Shown piece after piece: positions 1-17,034 of a stretch of 64,000 nucleotides of DNA. A program made the position numbers and the translations under genes. Source of the DNA: Methylocystis rosea (GTDB lineage Bacteria; Pseudomonadota; Alphaproteobacteria; Rhizobiales; Beijerinckiaceae); contig NZ_CP034086.1 of assembly GCF_003855495.1 (NCBI RefSeq), positions 496,001-560,000 on the forward strand, in the 5' to 3' direction. The notes under the pieces were generated by a model. The model was given only the letters and a program-made list of their open reading frames with translations. It ran no database searches and was not told where the DNA came from. Positions within the stretch are counted from its first letter, which is position 1, and each line of letters begins with the position of its first letter.

Positions 1-93
1 ACACGGACAGCAATCTATGTCGTCGGCGACACGATCGGAAGGGAGGGCGTGTTCGCAGGACGGGACTCGCAATGTGCGCCCGGGGTCCGTCCA

Positions 94-125
94 ACAAAAA
101 GGCCGCCCGGCGAGGGCGGCCTTTT
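94..125 (-). terminator. Rho-independent terminator after rpoC
   Basis: Two 10-base arms (99-108 and 114-123, AAGGCCGCCC and its complement) enclose a 5-base loop. Read on the minus strand the stem is followed by a run of T from the A-tract at 96-100. It lies about 25 bases past the rpoC stop, so it most likely ends the rplJ-rplL-rpoB-rpoC transcript. Bases 1-93 beyond it show no gene. Confidence 0.8.
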
Positions 126-147
126 CGGTCTCAGTGTGTAGGCGATC

Positions 148-4329
<4,182 letters not shown>

Positions 4330-4393
4330 GGTCTTCTCCTGGACCGGGATGGAAGCGGTCGTACGCTCCGCCGGTCTAAATCCATTTGCGCTT

Positions 4394-4527
4394 CCCTCTC
4401 CCATTCACGGGAGAGGGTGGCCCCGCGAAGCGGGGTCGGGTGAGGGCGCTTCGATCTTCAAGAAGCGGCGCCAGCCCTCATCCGTCAGGCTTCGCCTGAC
4501 ACCTTCTCCCGCAAGCGGGAGAAGGGG
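4394..4527. repeat. Palindromic repeat pair inside rpoB-rpoC spacer
   Basis: Two related palindromic units face each other. The first (4394-4446) has a CCCTCTCCC/GGGAGAGGG arm pair followed by a CCCCGCGAAGCGGGG hairpin and a GGGTGAGGG tail. The second (4475-4527) is inverted, beginning CCCTCATCC, with a CAGGCTTCGCCTG hairpin and a CTTCTCCCGCAAGCGGGAGAAG hairpin. This layout is typical of short non-coding REP-like elements in alphaproteobacteria. It sits in the middle of a co-transcribed essential operon, so any RNA structure would be in the rpoBC message. Confidence 0.75.
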
Positions 4528-4544
4528 CGCGCTTCGCGATGCGA

Positions 4545-8681
<4,137 letters not shown>

Positions 8682-8800
8682 GTCGCTTTTCGAGCCTCTT
8701 TCTTCGTTGAGCCGACCGTCCCGCTGCGAGAGGTCCTTGCCCGTCAGGCGCTCGTCATAGCGGCGGAATTCCCGCGTCCGTGAGCGCCTTTTGTTTATTG

Positions 8801-8830
8801 GTCGCAGCCCCGGCGCGCCGGGGCTGCGAC
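8801..8830 (-). promoter_or_regulatory. Perfect 30-bp palindrome between rplL and rpoB
   Basis: GTCGCAGCCCCGGCG is followed immediately by its exact reverse complement, giving a 15-bp GC-rich stem with no unpaired loop bases beyond those forced by turning. On the transcribed minus strand it is followed by an A-rich stretch, not a T-run, so it is not a classical terminator. In E. coli the same rplL-rpoB spacer holds an attenuator and an RNase III processing site. A similar role in setting the ratio of L7/L12 to polymerase is inferred from position only. Confidence 0.6.
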
Positions 8831-8861
8831 GATCGCGACGCCGCCAAAGGCGGCGGAAGAA

Positions 8862-9239
8862 TTACTTGAGTTCGATCTTGGCGCCGACCTTTTCGAGGGC
8901 GGCCTTGATCTTCTCGGCCTCGTCCTTGTTCACGCCTTCCTTGATGGGCTTGGGCGCGCCTTCGACCAGGTCCTTGGCTTCCTTCAGGCCGAGGCCGGTG
9001 ATCGCGCGGACCTCCTTGATGACCTCGATCTTCTTCTCGCCGGTCGCGGCCAGGATCACGTTGAACTCGGTCTTCTCTTCCGCGACCGGCGCAGCGGCGG
9101 CGGCGCCCGGAGCGGCGGCGACGGCGACGGCGGCGGCGGCGGAAACGCCCCACTTCTCTTCAAGGAGCTTCGCGAGTTCAGCCGCCTCGAGGACGGTCAG
9201 CGCCGAGAGGTCTTCGACGATCTTTTCAAGATTTGCCAT
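8862..9239 (-). CDS. rplL: 50S ribosomal protein L7/L12
   Basis: Stalk protein of the large ribosomal subunit, 125 aa, which recruits translation factors. The three parts are visible: an N-terminal dimerisation helix ([20 protein letters not shown]), an alanine/valine-rich flexible hinge at roughly residues 35-55, and the C-terminal factor-binding domain ending KVGAKIELK with the conserved [22 protein letters not shown] segment. The ATG start is 42 bases after the rplJ stop. It is made in several copies per ribosome, which fits the regulated spacer before rpoB. Confidence 0.98.
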   Translation of the reverse strand: MANLEKIVEDLSALTVLEAAELAKLLEEKWGVSAAAAVAVAAAPGAAAAAPVAEEKTEFNVILAATGEKKIEVIKEVRAITGLGLKEAKDLVEGAPKPIKEGVNKDEAEKIKAALEKVGAKIELK

Positions 9240-9281
9240 TTGTTGCGTCCTTTGAATTTGGTTTGTCTGGATGTCGGCCTC

Positions 9282-9797
9282 TTAGGCCGCGTCTCGATTG
9301 GCGTAGGCTCCGAAGACGCGCGCGAGCTTGGCGGCTGGCGCGGTCGAGAGCTGAGCGATCTTGGTCGCGGGCGCCTGGATAAGGCCCACGAGCTTGGCGC
9401 GCAGTTCGTCGAGGGACGGCATCGTCGCAAGCGACTTGACGCTGTCCGGATTCAGAGCAGTCTTGCCCATGGCGCCGCCCAGGATGACAAACTTGTTGTT
9501 GTCCTTGGCGAAGGCCACGGCGACTTTCGGCGCCGCCACCGGATCGTCCGAATAGGCGATCAGGGTCGGCCCCTTGAGCAGGGGCGCGATAGAGGCGACG
9601 TCGGCGCCATCGAGAGCGATCTTGGCGAGGCGGTTCTTCGCGACCTGGACCGTCGCGCCAGCATTGCGGGCCTGCTTGCGCAGGTTTTGCAGCTGGGCCA
9701 CGGTCAGGCCGGAGTAGTGAGCGACGACGACGACGCCGGTCTTCGAAAAGACTTCGCGTAACGCCGCGACCGCTTCCTTTTTCTCCGCTCTGTCCAC
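9282..9797 (-). CDS. rplJ: 50S ribosomal protein L10
   Basis: L10 anchors the L7/L12 dimers to 23S rRNA; 171 aa. The start chosen is a GTG at 9797 giving [13 protein letters not shown], the usual N-terminus of L10, with an AGAGAG element just upstream; a longer in-frame reading has no family support. The core segment with [14 protein letters not shown] and the L12-binding C-terminal helix are present. The usual alphaproteobacterial neighbour rplK-rplA is not upstream: the next gene on this strand is a small exported protein and then pheT. Autogenous control through a leader is known for L10 and is likely in the long upstream region. Confidence 0.95.
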   Translation of the reverse strand: MDRAEKKEAVAALREVFSKTGVVVVAHYSGLTVAQLQNLRKQARNAGATVQVAKNRLAKIALDGADVASIAPLLKGPTLIAYSDDPVAAPKVAVAFAKDNNKFVILGGAMGKTALNPDSVKSLATMPSLDELRAKLVGLIQAPATKIAQLSTAPAAKLARVFGAYANRDAA

Positions 9798-10296
9798 GGG
9801 TGCTCTCTCTACTGGCGGGAAATCCCGCCGGTTGCGACATGTCGCTCGCTTGAGGCGAGCGACGCCGTAGATCCTGTCCCCGTCACGGCGCAACGCCGCG
9901 GCGGTTGAAGGGGCGCGAACCAAATTCGAAGGACGCACGCGGGAAGCCCGTTTGCGGCCTCTAAAATTCCGGTTTCCCCGTCTGTGCAGGCCGCCTTTAA
10001 GACGACGGATCGCTCCGCCTTCCCTTGGGCCGATTGAGCCGCTACAGGGTAAAACCCCTTGCGTGCGCCGGCAGTCTCGGACAGGACATGGCCGGACGGG
10101 ACACGAGGGAGAACCCCCGGGTCCGCCGGCCTATCCACCGCCTTTTCCTAAGCCCTGGAAGGACTTGAGTCGAGGCGGAAGCTCAAAACTGAAAAGGGGG
10201 CCGCAGGTCGATTGGCCAGCCCCGGATCGTCTATTTAAGGGGAGTAGAGGAGTTTGCCAAGGGGAAAAACGATGTTTCTCACCCAGTTCAGCGGCG
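9798..10296 (-). other. Long leader/intergenic region upstream of rplJ
   Basis: About 500 bases without a credible gene. Its minus strand should carry the promoter and leader of the rplJ-rplL-rpoB-rpoC operon. A small inverted repeat (GGGTAAAACCC, about 10048-10058) and several GC-rich arms are visible. I could not match the L10-leader secondary structure by eye, so the regulatory RNA is inferred from the family rule that L10 binds its own leader. Confidence 0.45.
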
Positions 10297-10590
10297 TCAC
10301 CACCGCCCCGGCGTGAACTCCATGCGCATGCGGCCGCCCCGGCTGGCGGAAAGCCGCGCGCCCCCAGTGCGAGAGGGCGGGCGAGAGGCGCTGCGGCCCG
10401 AAGCTTTCCCGCTGTGGCCGCCTTCGGCGGCGACGCCGGGATAGGTCGCCCCATGCTGACCGCGCGTCGGCCCGAAGGAGGCGAGGCAGCGGTTGTAGGC
10501 GTCGGCTTCCTTGATCGCTTCGCAATCGTCGATGCTTCGCGACGCGGCGAGCGCGGGAGCAGCGAAGAGGAGCGATGCGGCGAAGAACAC
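10297..10590 (-). CDS. Small exported protein of unknown function
   Basis: A short protein of about 97 aa. It begins with a hydrophobic signal-type stretch (FFAASLLFAAPALA) ending in an ALA-A cleavage-like site, then a short conserved-looking segment (DDCEAIKEADAYNRCLASFG) with two cysteines, then a Gly/Ser/Arg-rich tail. The start is uncertain: GTG at 10590 leaves no basic N-region, while any longer reading runs through the palindromic repeat at 10609-10689. The repeat may therefore have displaced the original start. I do not recognise the family with certainty; small periplasmic proteins with this cysteine pattern occur in Hyphomicrobiales. Confidence 0.5.
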   Translation of the reverse strand: MFFAASLLFAAPALAASRSIDDCEAIKEADAYNRCLASFGPTRGQHGATYPGVAAEGGHSGKASGRSASRPPSRTGGARLSASRGGRMRMEFTPGRW

Positions 10591-10608
10591 GGCGCCAAAA
10601 ATGCGGGC

Positions 10609-10689
10609 GTCATTGCGAGGAGCGTCGCGACGAGGCAATCGAGGGGCGGCCTCAAAGCGCTGGATTGCTTCGCTTCGCTCGCAATGACG
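10609..10689. repeat. Palindromic intergenic repeat (CATTGCGAGG type), inverted pair
   Basis: A unit beginning GTCATTGCGAGGAGCGTCGC and ending GAGGCAATC is followed by an inverted partner running GATTGCTTCGCTTCGCTCGC then AATGAC. The outer arms are complementary. This is a widespread non-coding repeat in proteobacterial intergenic regions. It lies between the pheT stop and the signal-peptide gene, against that gene's 5' end. Confidence 0.75.
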
Positions 10690-10712
10690 GCTTGGTAGCC
10701 AATGACGGCCCA

Positions 10713-13130
10713 TCATCCCCTCAGCGTTGCGCCGCATTTTTTTTGCGCCTCCGCCACGATCTTCTGGGCCACCGCCTCGATCTCCGCGTCCGTCAGAGTC
10801 TTTTCGCGCGGCTGCAGGGTGACGGCGAGACCGATCGATTTTTTGCCCTCGGGGACGCCCTTGCCCTCATAGACGTCGAAGACTGTGACATCGGCGATCA
10901 GACTCCGGTCGGCGCCCTGCGCCGCCTTCACTAGATCGCCGGCCGCCGCTGTGCGATCGACGATAAAGGCGAAATCGCGCGAAACCGGCTGAAGATCCGA
11001 AATATCGAGCTTCGGCTTGATTTTCGTCGGCTTCGCCTTGGGCGCGGGGAGCGCGTCGAGAATGATCTCGAAAGCCGCGATCGGCCCCTCGACGTCCATG
11101 ACTTTCAGCGCGCGCGGATGCAATTCGCCGAAATGGCCGACGATGTTCTTTGGTCCGAATTGCAGCGTCGCCGAACGGCCGGGGTGAAACCATGCCGGCC
11201 CGCCGGAAACGATTTGCAAGCCGCCGGCCGCGACGCCGAGCGCATTCAGCAGCGCCATGGCGTCGGCCTTGGCGTCGAAGGCGCCGGCCGCGCGCGCCGG
11301 CGGCGCTGACCAGTGACGCCCGGCGCCAGCCAACCCGCGCCGCACGCCCGCCGCGGCGAGGCGCTGGCCGGTCTCGGTCGCATCGAGGAAGATCTGGCCG
11401 ACTTCAAACAGGTTCTGATCGCCAAGCCCGCGCGCGGCGTTGCGGCCAGCGGCCGCCACGAGGCCCGGCAACAGGCTCGGCCGCATGTCGGAAAGATCGG
11501 CGGCGATCGGATTGGCGAGCGCCAGCGACGGCTTGCCGCCGCCAAACGCCTCCGCCTGCTCCTTGGAGACGAAGGACCACGTCACCGCCTCGACGAGGCC
11601 CTGGCCGGCGAGCGCGCGGCGCGCGTTGCGGGCGCGCTTTTGCATCATGGTCAGCACGGGCGGCGCGACGCCCTCGGCGCGCGGCAGCGGCGTCGAGGGC
11701 ACGTTGTCGACGCCGATCATGCGCACGATTTCCTCGACGATGTCGGCCTTGCCCTCGATGTCCGGACGCCAGCTCGGCGCGGCGACATGGGCGATGTCGG
11801 CGCCGGCGTTCTCGACGCTGAAGCCGAGGCGCTCGAGAATCTTCGCCGCGTCTTCACGCGGCGCGTCGAGGCCCGTGAGCCGCCTGGTTTCGCTCCAGGG
11901 GAAATTGATCGCGCGCGAGAGCAGCGGCAGTTCGCCGGCGAGCGTGAGTTCCGACGGCTCGCCGCCGCAGAATTCCAGCACGAGCTTCGTCGCGAGCTCG
12001 ATCCCCGGCAGTGCAAAGGCCGGATCGACGCCGCGCTCAAAACGGTAGCGCGCGTCGGTGACAATGCCGAGCTTGCGGCCGGTGTGCGCGATATTCATCG
12101 GGTCCCAAAGCGCCGTTTCGATCAGCACGTCGGTCGTCGAGTCATCGCAGCCTGAGGCCTCGCCGCCCATGACGCCCGCAAGCGATTCCGGTCCGGCCTC
12201 GTCGCAGATGACCACCATGCTCTCGTCGAGTTGATAGGTCCGCCCGTCGAGCGCGTGCAGAGTCTCGCCCATCTTCGCGCGGCGCACGATAAGATCGCCC
12301 TTCACCTTTTTCGCGTCGAAGACATGCAGCGGCCGCGCGCGATCGAAGGTGAGGAAGTTGGTGACGTCGACCAGCGCGTTGATCGGACGAAGGCCGATTT
12401 CGCGCAACCTCGCCTGCAGCCAGGCGGGGCTGGGTCCGTTCTTGACGCCACGCACGAGGCGAAGGCCGAAGAAGGGCGCGAGATGCTTGTCTTCCTGCGC
12501 GAAATCCAACGTCACGCCGACAGGGCAGGGGAATTTGCCCTCGATTGGCGCAATGTCCTTGTTCTTGAGAACGCCGAGGCCCGCCGCGGCGAGGTCGCGC
12601 GCGATGCCGTAGACGCCGGCGGCGTCGGGGCGGTTGGGCGTCAGATTGATCTCGATGATGGGATCGTCGAGCCCGGCCCATTGCGCATAGACGGCGCCGA
12701 CCGGCGCGTCTTCCGGCAGATCGATGATTCCCTCATGGTCGTTGGAAAGTTCGAGTTCGGCGGCAGAGCACAGCATGCCGAGCGACTCGACGCCGCGGAT
12801 GACGCCCTTGCCGAGCGTGATCTTCTTGCCTGGAATATATGTCCCCGGCGCCGAGAAGACGCTCTTCATGCCGGTGCGGGCGTTCGGCGCGCCGCAGACC
12901 ACCTGCACCGGCGCGCCGCTCCCCGTGTCGACCATGCAGACCCGCAAACGGTCGGCGTTCGGATGCGGCTTCGCCTCGATCACCTTCGCGATGGTGAAGT
13001 CTTTGAGCTGCGCGGCGGGGTCATGCACATATTCGACCTCAAGGCCGATGCGCGTCAGCGTCTCGACGATTTCGCTGAGCGAAGCCGACGTGTCGAGATG
13101 TTCCTTGAGCCAGGAGAGGGTGAGTTTCAT
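10713..13130 (-). CDS. pheT: Phenylalanine-tRNA ligase subunit beta
   Basis: Large subunit of the alpha2-beta2 enzyme that charges tRNA-Phe; 805 aa, full length. An N-terminal EMAP/tRNA-binding-like domain (residues about 40-150), the B3/B4 editing region, B5 domain and a C-terminal anticodon-binding ferredoxin fold are expected; the C-terminal segment with SRDFAFIVD and [18 protein letters not shown] is readable. The ATG start gives [16 protein letters not shown], the normal N-terminus. It lies downstream of pheS on the same strand, separated by a 187-base spacer containing a palindromic repeat pair. Confidence 0.97.
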   Translation of the reverse strand: MKLTLSWLKEHLDTSASLSEIVETLTRIGLEVEYVHDPAAQLKDFTIAKVIEAKPHPNADRLRVCMVDTGSGAPVQVVCGAPNARTGMKSVFSAPGTYIPGKKITLGKGVIRGVESLGMLCSAAELELSNDHEGIIDLPEDAPVGAVYAQWAGLDDPIIEINLTPNRPDAAGVYGIARDLAAAGLGVLKNKDIAPIEGKFPCPVGVTLDFAQEDKHLAPFFGLRLVRGVKNGPSPAWLQARLREIGLRPINALVDVTNFLTFDRARPLHVFDAKKVKGDLIVRRAKMGETLHALDGRTYQLDESMVVICDEAGPESLAGVMGGEASGCDDSTTDVLIETALWDPMNIAHTGRKLGIVTDARYRFERGVDPAFALPGIELATKLVLEFCGGEPSELTLAGELPLLSRAINFPWSETRRLTGLDAPREDAAKILERLGFSVENAGADIAHVAAPSWRPDIEGKADIVEEIVRMIGVDNVPSTPLPRAEGVAPPVLTMMQKRARNARRALAGQGLVEAVTWSFVSKEQAEAFGGGKPSLALANPIAADLSDMRPSLLPGLVAAAGRNAARGLGDQNLFEVGQIFLDATETGQRLAAAGVRRGLAGAGRHWSAPPARAAGAFDAKADAMALLNALGVAAGGLQIVSGGPAWFHPGRSATLQFGPKNIVGHFGELHPRALKVMDVEGPIAAFEIILDALPAPKAKPTKIKPKLDISDLQPVSRDFAFIVDRTAAAGDLVKAAQGADRSLIADVTVFDVYEGKGVPEGKKSIGLAVTLQPREKTLTDAEIEAVAQKIVAEAQKKCGATLRG

Positions 13131-13174
13131 TTGTTGAGAACTTTGAAGTTGTCGAGCGCCGGCGCCAAGGGCTC

Positions 13175-13304
13175 GTCATGCCCGCGCTTGTCGCGGGCAT
13201 CCACGCCGTGAGGCTGCGGAATGATGAAAGTGAGCGGCGTCATTCGTTTCGCGTCTCTAGTTTTCGGCGTTACGTGGATGGCCGGGACACGCCCGGCCAT
13301 GACG
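13175..13304. repeat. Palindromic repeat pair between pheS and pheT
   Basis: The left unit (about 13175-13204) has CATGCCCGCG and CGCGGGCAT arms followed by CCACG. The right unit (about 13273-13304) is its inverted counterpart, CGTGGATGGCCGGG then CCCGGCCATGAC. Two variants of one element thus face each other across 70 bases. The pair sits inside the pheST operon, so it is probably transcribed as a long imperfect hairpin. Confidence 0.7.
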
Positions 13305-13317
13305 CGGCGAATTATCG

Positions 13318-14397
13318 TTAGCTGCTCAACCCGCCCGCCAGCGTCGGGAAATCGAGCGGCCTGAAACCATAGTGCTCCAGCCAGCGCGTGTCGGCGTCGA
13401 AGAAGGCGCGCAGATCCGACATGCCATATTTGAGCATCGCCAGCCGGTCGACGCCGACGCCGAAGGCGAAGCCCTGATAGCGGTCGGGATCGATCCCGCA
13501 ATTTCTCAGCACATTGGGATGCACCATGCCGCAGCCCAGAATCTCCATCCAGTCCTCGCCCTCGCCGAAGCGGATTTCGCCGCCCTGGCGCCGGCACTGA
13601 ACATCGACCTCCATCGAGGGTTCTGTGAAGGGGAAGAAGGAGGGTCGAAAGCGCAGCTTGACGCCCTTCACCTCGAAGAAGCTCCTTAGAAATTCTTCGA
13701 GCGTCCATTTGAGATGCCCAAGATGCGTCGTCTCGTCGATGACGAGTCCTTCGATCTGATGGAACATCGGCGTATGCGTCTGGTCGAAGTCGCAGCGATA
13801 GACCCGGCCGGGGCAGATGACTCGGATCGGCGGCGCCTGCGACAGCATGGTGCGCACCTGCACCGGGCTCGTATGGGTGCGCAGCAGCCGCTTTACGCCT
13901 GACTCTGCGGTCAGAAAGAACGTGTCCTGCATCTCTCGCGCGGGATGCCCTTCCGGGAAGTTGAGCTTGGTGAAATTATAGTCGTCGCTCTCGATGTCCG
14001 GTCCCTCGGCGACGGCGAAGCCCATGTCGGCGAAGATGATGGAGAGCTCGTCCGTCACCTGCGAAATCGGATGGATGCGCCCGCGCTCCAGCGGACTCGC
14101 CGGCGCAGGCAGCGTCATATCGAGCGTCTCGGCCGTAAGGCGCGCTTCCAAAGCCGCTTCAGCAAGCCGTTCGCGTCGCGCGGCGATCGCCTCGGCCGCC
14201 TTGTCTTTTAGCGCGTTGATCTTCGCGCCTTCGGTCTTGCGCTCCTCGGGCGACATTTTTCCGAGCGTTGCGAGCAGCGCCGAAATCGCGCCCTTTTTGC
14301 CGAGCGAGGAGAGGCGCACGGCTTCAAGCGCCGCCTCGTCGGCGGCCTCGTCGATCTGGCGCAGCGTATCTTCTTCGAGTTTGGCGAGGTCGGTCAT
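13318..14397 (-). CDS. pheS: Phenylalanine-tRNA ligase subunit alpha
   Basis: Catalytic subunit of phenylalanyl-tRNA synthetase, 359 aa. The N-terminal coiled coil (residues 1-90) precedes the class II core. Motif 2 around [20 protein letters not shown] and motif 3 near [13 protein letters not shown] are present; the latter contains the GxGxxRL signature. The phenylalanine-specificity segment including [18 protein letters not shown] is intact. The ATG start gives [16 protein letters not shown]. It is the first gene of the pheST unit; no leader peptide was recognised in the 220-base upstream gap, which is occupied by repeats. Confidence 0.97.
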   Translation of the reverse strand: MTDLAKLEEDTLRQIDEAADEAALEAVRLSSLGKKGAISALLATLGKMSPEERKTEGAKINALKDKAAEAIAARRERLAEAALEARLTAETLDMTLPAPASPLERGRIHPISQVTDELSIIFADMGFAVAEGPDIESDDYNFTKLNFPEGHPAREMQDTFFLTAESGVKRLLRTHTSPVQVRTMLSQAPPIRVICPGRVYRCDFDQTHTPMFHQIEGLVIDETTHLGHLKWTLEEFLRSFFEVKGVKLRFRPSFFPFTEPSMEVDVQCRRQGGEIRFGEGEDWMEILGCGMVHPNVLRNCGIDPDRYQGFAFGVGVDRLAMLKYGMSDLRAFFDADTRWLEHYGFRPLDFPTLAGGLSS

Positions 14398-14415
14398 ATT
14401 GGTTTCTAATGTGGA

Positions 14416-14535
14416 CGTTTCCTCGTCCTTCGAGACGCCCGCTCCGCGGGCTCCTCAGGATGAGGAAACGTAAAGCGCGCCGCTTGCGCCCTCATGCTGA
14501 GGAGGCTCCGTAGGAGCCGTCTCGAAGCATGCGGG
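14416..14535. repeat. Palindromic repeat pair upstream of pheS (CCTTCGAGACG type)
   Basis: The first unit (14416-14470) has the outer arms CGTTTCCTC and GAGGAAACG around CCTTCGAGACG...CTCCTCAGGAT, with an inner CCCGCTCCGCGGG hairpin. The second unit (about 14489-14535) is an inverted relative, CCCTCATGCTGAGGAGGCTCC...GGAGCC...TCTCGAAGCATG. Further copies of the same family occur at 31801-31852 and 58123-58234. The rest of the 14398-14618 gap shows no gene. Confidence 0.75.
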
Positions 14536-14618
14536 CGAAGTCAGCCGCCCCTTCGGGAATCTTGCGCCGCGTTCTGCCACGCGGGGGCCGTTCTGTCGAG
14601 AACGCCAGATCAAGCGCT

Positions 14619-15611
14619 CTAAGGCGCGGGGCGCGGCCGATGCGTGAAAATCTGCGCCAGCGCCGAAGAGACGACGCGCGAATCGACGTCGTCGGCGCGG
14701 CTCGTCAGCACGATCGGCACGCGCGCGCCGAGCACCAGCCCCGCGGTGTCGGCGCCGCCGAGGAAGACGAGCTGCTTCGCCAGAATATTGCCCGCCTCGA
14801 GATCGGGCGCGACCAGGATGTCCGCGTCGCCGGCGACCTCGGACTCTATGTGCTTGGCGTCGGCCGCTTCGCGCGAGATGGCGTTGTCGAAGGCCAGCGG
14901 ACCGTCAAGCGCGGCGCCGGCGATCTGGCCACGGTCGGCCATCTTGCAGAGCGCCGCCGCCTCGATCGTCGACGGGATCTTTCCTTCGACCGTCTCCACG
15001 GCCGAGAGCAGCGCCACTTTGGGACGTTCGATGCCGATCGCATGCGCGAGATCGATTGCGTTGCGCACGATGTCGCGCTTGGTGTCGAGCGTCGGCGCAA
15101 TGTTGATCGCGGCGTCGGTGACGAGCAGCAACTTATGATAATACGGCGCGTCGATCACAAAGACATGGCTGATCCGCCGGTCCGTGCGCAGTCCCGCGCC
15201 GTCTCGTATGACCGCGGTCATCAGTTCGTCCGTATGCAGCGCGCCTTTCATCAGCGCGTGCAGCCGGCCGCGGCGCACGAGCTCCACCGCCTGATCGGCG
15301 GCGGCGTGGCTGTGTGGCGCGTCGACGATCTCGACGCCTTCAAGCGAGACCCCGCTCGTGCGCGCGGCCGCCTCGATCTTCGCCCGCGGTCCGATAAGAG
15401 TCGGGACGATCAGCCCTTTGTCGCGCGCGGCGATCGCGCCTTCGACCGAGCGCGCGTCGCAAGGGTGGATGACGCCCATGCGGATGGGCGGCAGCGCCTG
15501 CGCCCGCCGCACGAGGGCGTCAAGCAAGGCGCCGCGCGCGCGGGCCTGCGCCACCATCGACCAGGGCGGGCGCGACGTCGCCGTCGGTTCACAGCCAGCG
15601 CTCTGGCTCAT
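14619..15611 (-). CDS. Phosphate acetyl/butyryltransferase family protein
   Basis: A 330-aa acyltransferase of the Pta/Ptb superfamily, which interconverts acyl-CoA and acyl-phosphate in the cytoplasm. The fold-typical segments are visible: MGVIHPCDARSVEGA near residue 45, the LMKGALHTDELM block, LLLVTDAAINIAPTLD, and the C-terminal ILVAPDLEAGNILAKQLVFL with the GADTAGLVLGARVPIVLTSR segment that shapes the active site. In many alphaproteobacteria the same domain is fused to a MaoC-like hydratase; here it stands alone. The start at 15611 has a strong AAGGAGG site; a TTG 18 bases upstream is less likely. No acetate or butyrate kinase is adjacent, so the acyl group preferred is unknown. Confidence 0.85.
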   Translation of the reverse strand: MSQSAGCEPTATSRPPWSMVAQARARGALLDALVRRAQALPPIRMGVIHPCDARSVEGAIAARDKGLIVPTLIGPRAKIEAAARTSGVSLEGVEIVDAPHSHAAADQAVELVRRGRLHALMKGALHTDELMTAVIRDGAGLRTDRRISHVFVIDAPYYHKLLLVTDAAINIAPTLDTKRDIVRNAIDLAHAIGIERPKVALLSAVETVEGKIPSTIEAAALCKMADRGQIAGAALDGPLAFDNAISREAADAKHIESEVAGDADILVAPDLEAGNILAKQLVFLGGADTAGLVLGARVPIVLTSRADDVDSRVVSSALAQIFTHRPRPAP

Positions 15612-15625
15612 ACGGCCTCCTTGGC

Positions 15626-16153
15626 TCAATTCAGCGGATCGCGAGCGATGCGATCGACGAAGAATTTCGTCGCGCGCGCCCAGGATTGATCATTATCCCC
15701 GCGAAAATCGAACCCTTGATGATAGATCAGTTCGCCCGTCGAGACGCGCGCGATTGACACGCCCATGCTGAGGATAAGCGTGCTGACCTTGTTGACGACG
15801 CCCGTCAGAACGAGATCGGCGCCGGCCTTGCGGGCAAGCGACAATTCGCAGCCGTTGCAGGTGCGAATGTAGGTTTGCTTCAAGATCGCGTCGAGATCCG
15901 CCGCGATGGGGCCCCGATCAACGACGTCATAGACGCGCCGCGCGGCGATTCCTGCGCCGATGTCGTCACGCGCCCGCGCCAGTCGTTTTGCATGTTCGGC
16001 GCTTTGGTCGACAGGCTCGTTTGACGTGTCGACCAGCTCGAAATCGAGAACGAGCAGGCGTTTGCGCGGCTCTTCGGCCAGCGCCGACGCGGCTTGCGAC
16101 AGCGGAAGGGGCAGGAGCAGGGCGAATCCGAGCAGGCCGCGGCGGTCGATCAT
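15626..16153 (-). CDS. Exported DUF2380/DUF3280-like protein
   Basis: A 175-aa protein with an N-terminal signal segment (MIDRRGLLGFALLLPLPLSQAASALA). The mature part begins with KRLLVLDFELVDTS, a beta strand and acidic pair typical of the DUF2380/DUF3280 family, and includes a CNGCEL two-cysteine motif near residue 99 followed by AGADLVLTGVVNKVS. Related proteins are often found next to methanol or cytochrome genes, but their function is unknown. Its start overlaps the stop of the metallopeptidase gene by four bases, and it is 14 bases upstream of the acyltransferase, so the three genes probably form one transcript. Confidence 0.7.
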   Translation of the reverse strand: MIDRRGLLGFALLLPLPLSQAASALAEEPRKRLLVLDFELVDTSNEPVDQSAEHAKRLARARDDIGAGIAARRVYDVVDRGPIAADLDAILKQTYIRTCNGCELSLARKAGADLVLTGVVNKVSTLILSMGVSIARVSTGELIYHQGFDFRGDNDQSWARATKFFVDRIARDPLN

Positions 16154-16926
16154 CGCGCTTTGGCTCCATATTTGTGGAGGTGCGCGCCATGGGCGGAAAG
16201 CCAGGCTTCGGCGTGATCCGTGTCGGCGCAGAGCCGCCGCGTCAGCTTCCAGAATCGCGGCGAATGGTCGAGATGCACGAGATGCGCGACCTCGTGGGCG
16301 GCGAGGTAATCGAGGACGAATGGCGGCGCCATAATCAGCCGCCAGGAAAAGTTCAACGAGCCGGAGGCCGAACATGATCCCCATCGGCTGATCGGATCGC
16401 GCAGGCCGACGCCGCGCGGCGGGAGACTGAGTGCGCCAGTGTGGCGGGCGACCGCCTCTTCGAGGTCGCGTCGCGCCTCCCGCTTCAGGTGATCCTGAAC
16501 GCGGCGGTGCACATGTTCGGTCTGACCAGCGACGCAAAGCGTGAAGGGAGCCTCGGCGTCGTCTCTTGGCTCGATCCAGGTGACCCCCCGACGGTCCGGA
16601 TGATGGGCGATCATATGATCGACGCCGCGAAGAGGCGCGACCGAACCATGCGCGAAAGGAATGGTTGCAGGAAGCCTGTCGAGACGCGAAGCGATCCAGG
16701 CAGCGTGGCGCTGGGCAAAATCTCGCGCATCGCGCAATGACGCCCGCTTCGGCATCGTCAACACCGCATCGCGTGCGGCGAAGCGCACACGCAAAGTGAA
16801 TCGCCGCGCATTCTGTGACCGACGCAAAGCGACGAGAATTGTTTCGCCGGCGTGGACCAATGTGAGAATTGACGCGCCGCCAGTTGGCGTCGGTCCTTGG
16901 CGCAGGAGTCGAAGCATAGCCCTCAT
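16150..16926 (-). CDS. YgjP-like M48-type metal-dependent hydrolase
   Basis: A 258-aa protein of the YgjP/DUF45 family of predicted zinc metallopeptidases. The zinc motif HEVAHLVHLDHSPRFW (HExxH, then further histidines) is near the C-terminus, preceded by the family's GSCSASGSLNFSWRL segment. The family is cytosolic and shares its fold with SprT and wedge-shaped minigluzincins; its substrate is unknown. Two nearby ATG codons (16926 and 16917) could serve as the start. It overlaps the DUF2380/3280-like gene by an ATGA, suggesting translational coupling. Confidence 0.85.
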   Translation of the reverse strand: MRAMLRLLRQGPTPTGGASILTLVHAGETILVALRRSQNARRFTLRVRFAARDAVLTMPKRASLRDARDFAQRHAAWIASRLDRLPATIPFAHGSVAPLRGVDHMIAHHPDRRGVTWIEPRDDAEAPFTLCVAGQTEHVHRRVQDHLKREARRDLEEAVARHTGALSLPPRGVGLRDPISRWGSCSASGSLNFSWRLIMAPPFVLDYLAAHEVAHLVHLDHSPRFWKLTRRLCADTDHAEAWLSAHGAHLHKYGAKAR

Positions 16927-17034
16927 GCTAGCGCAAAGGCCATATGAGTCGCGAGTTCCAAAATTGCAGCTTGATGAAAATATTTCCCTTGCGTTGCCTT
17001 TTTGCGCGCGCTCCGATGCAGGCGACTGCGCGCG

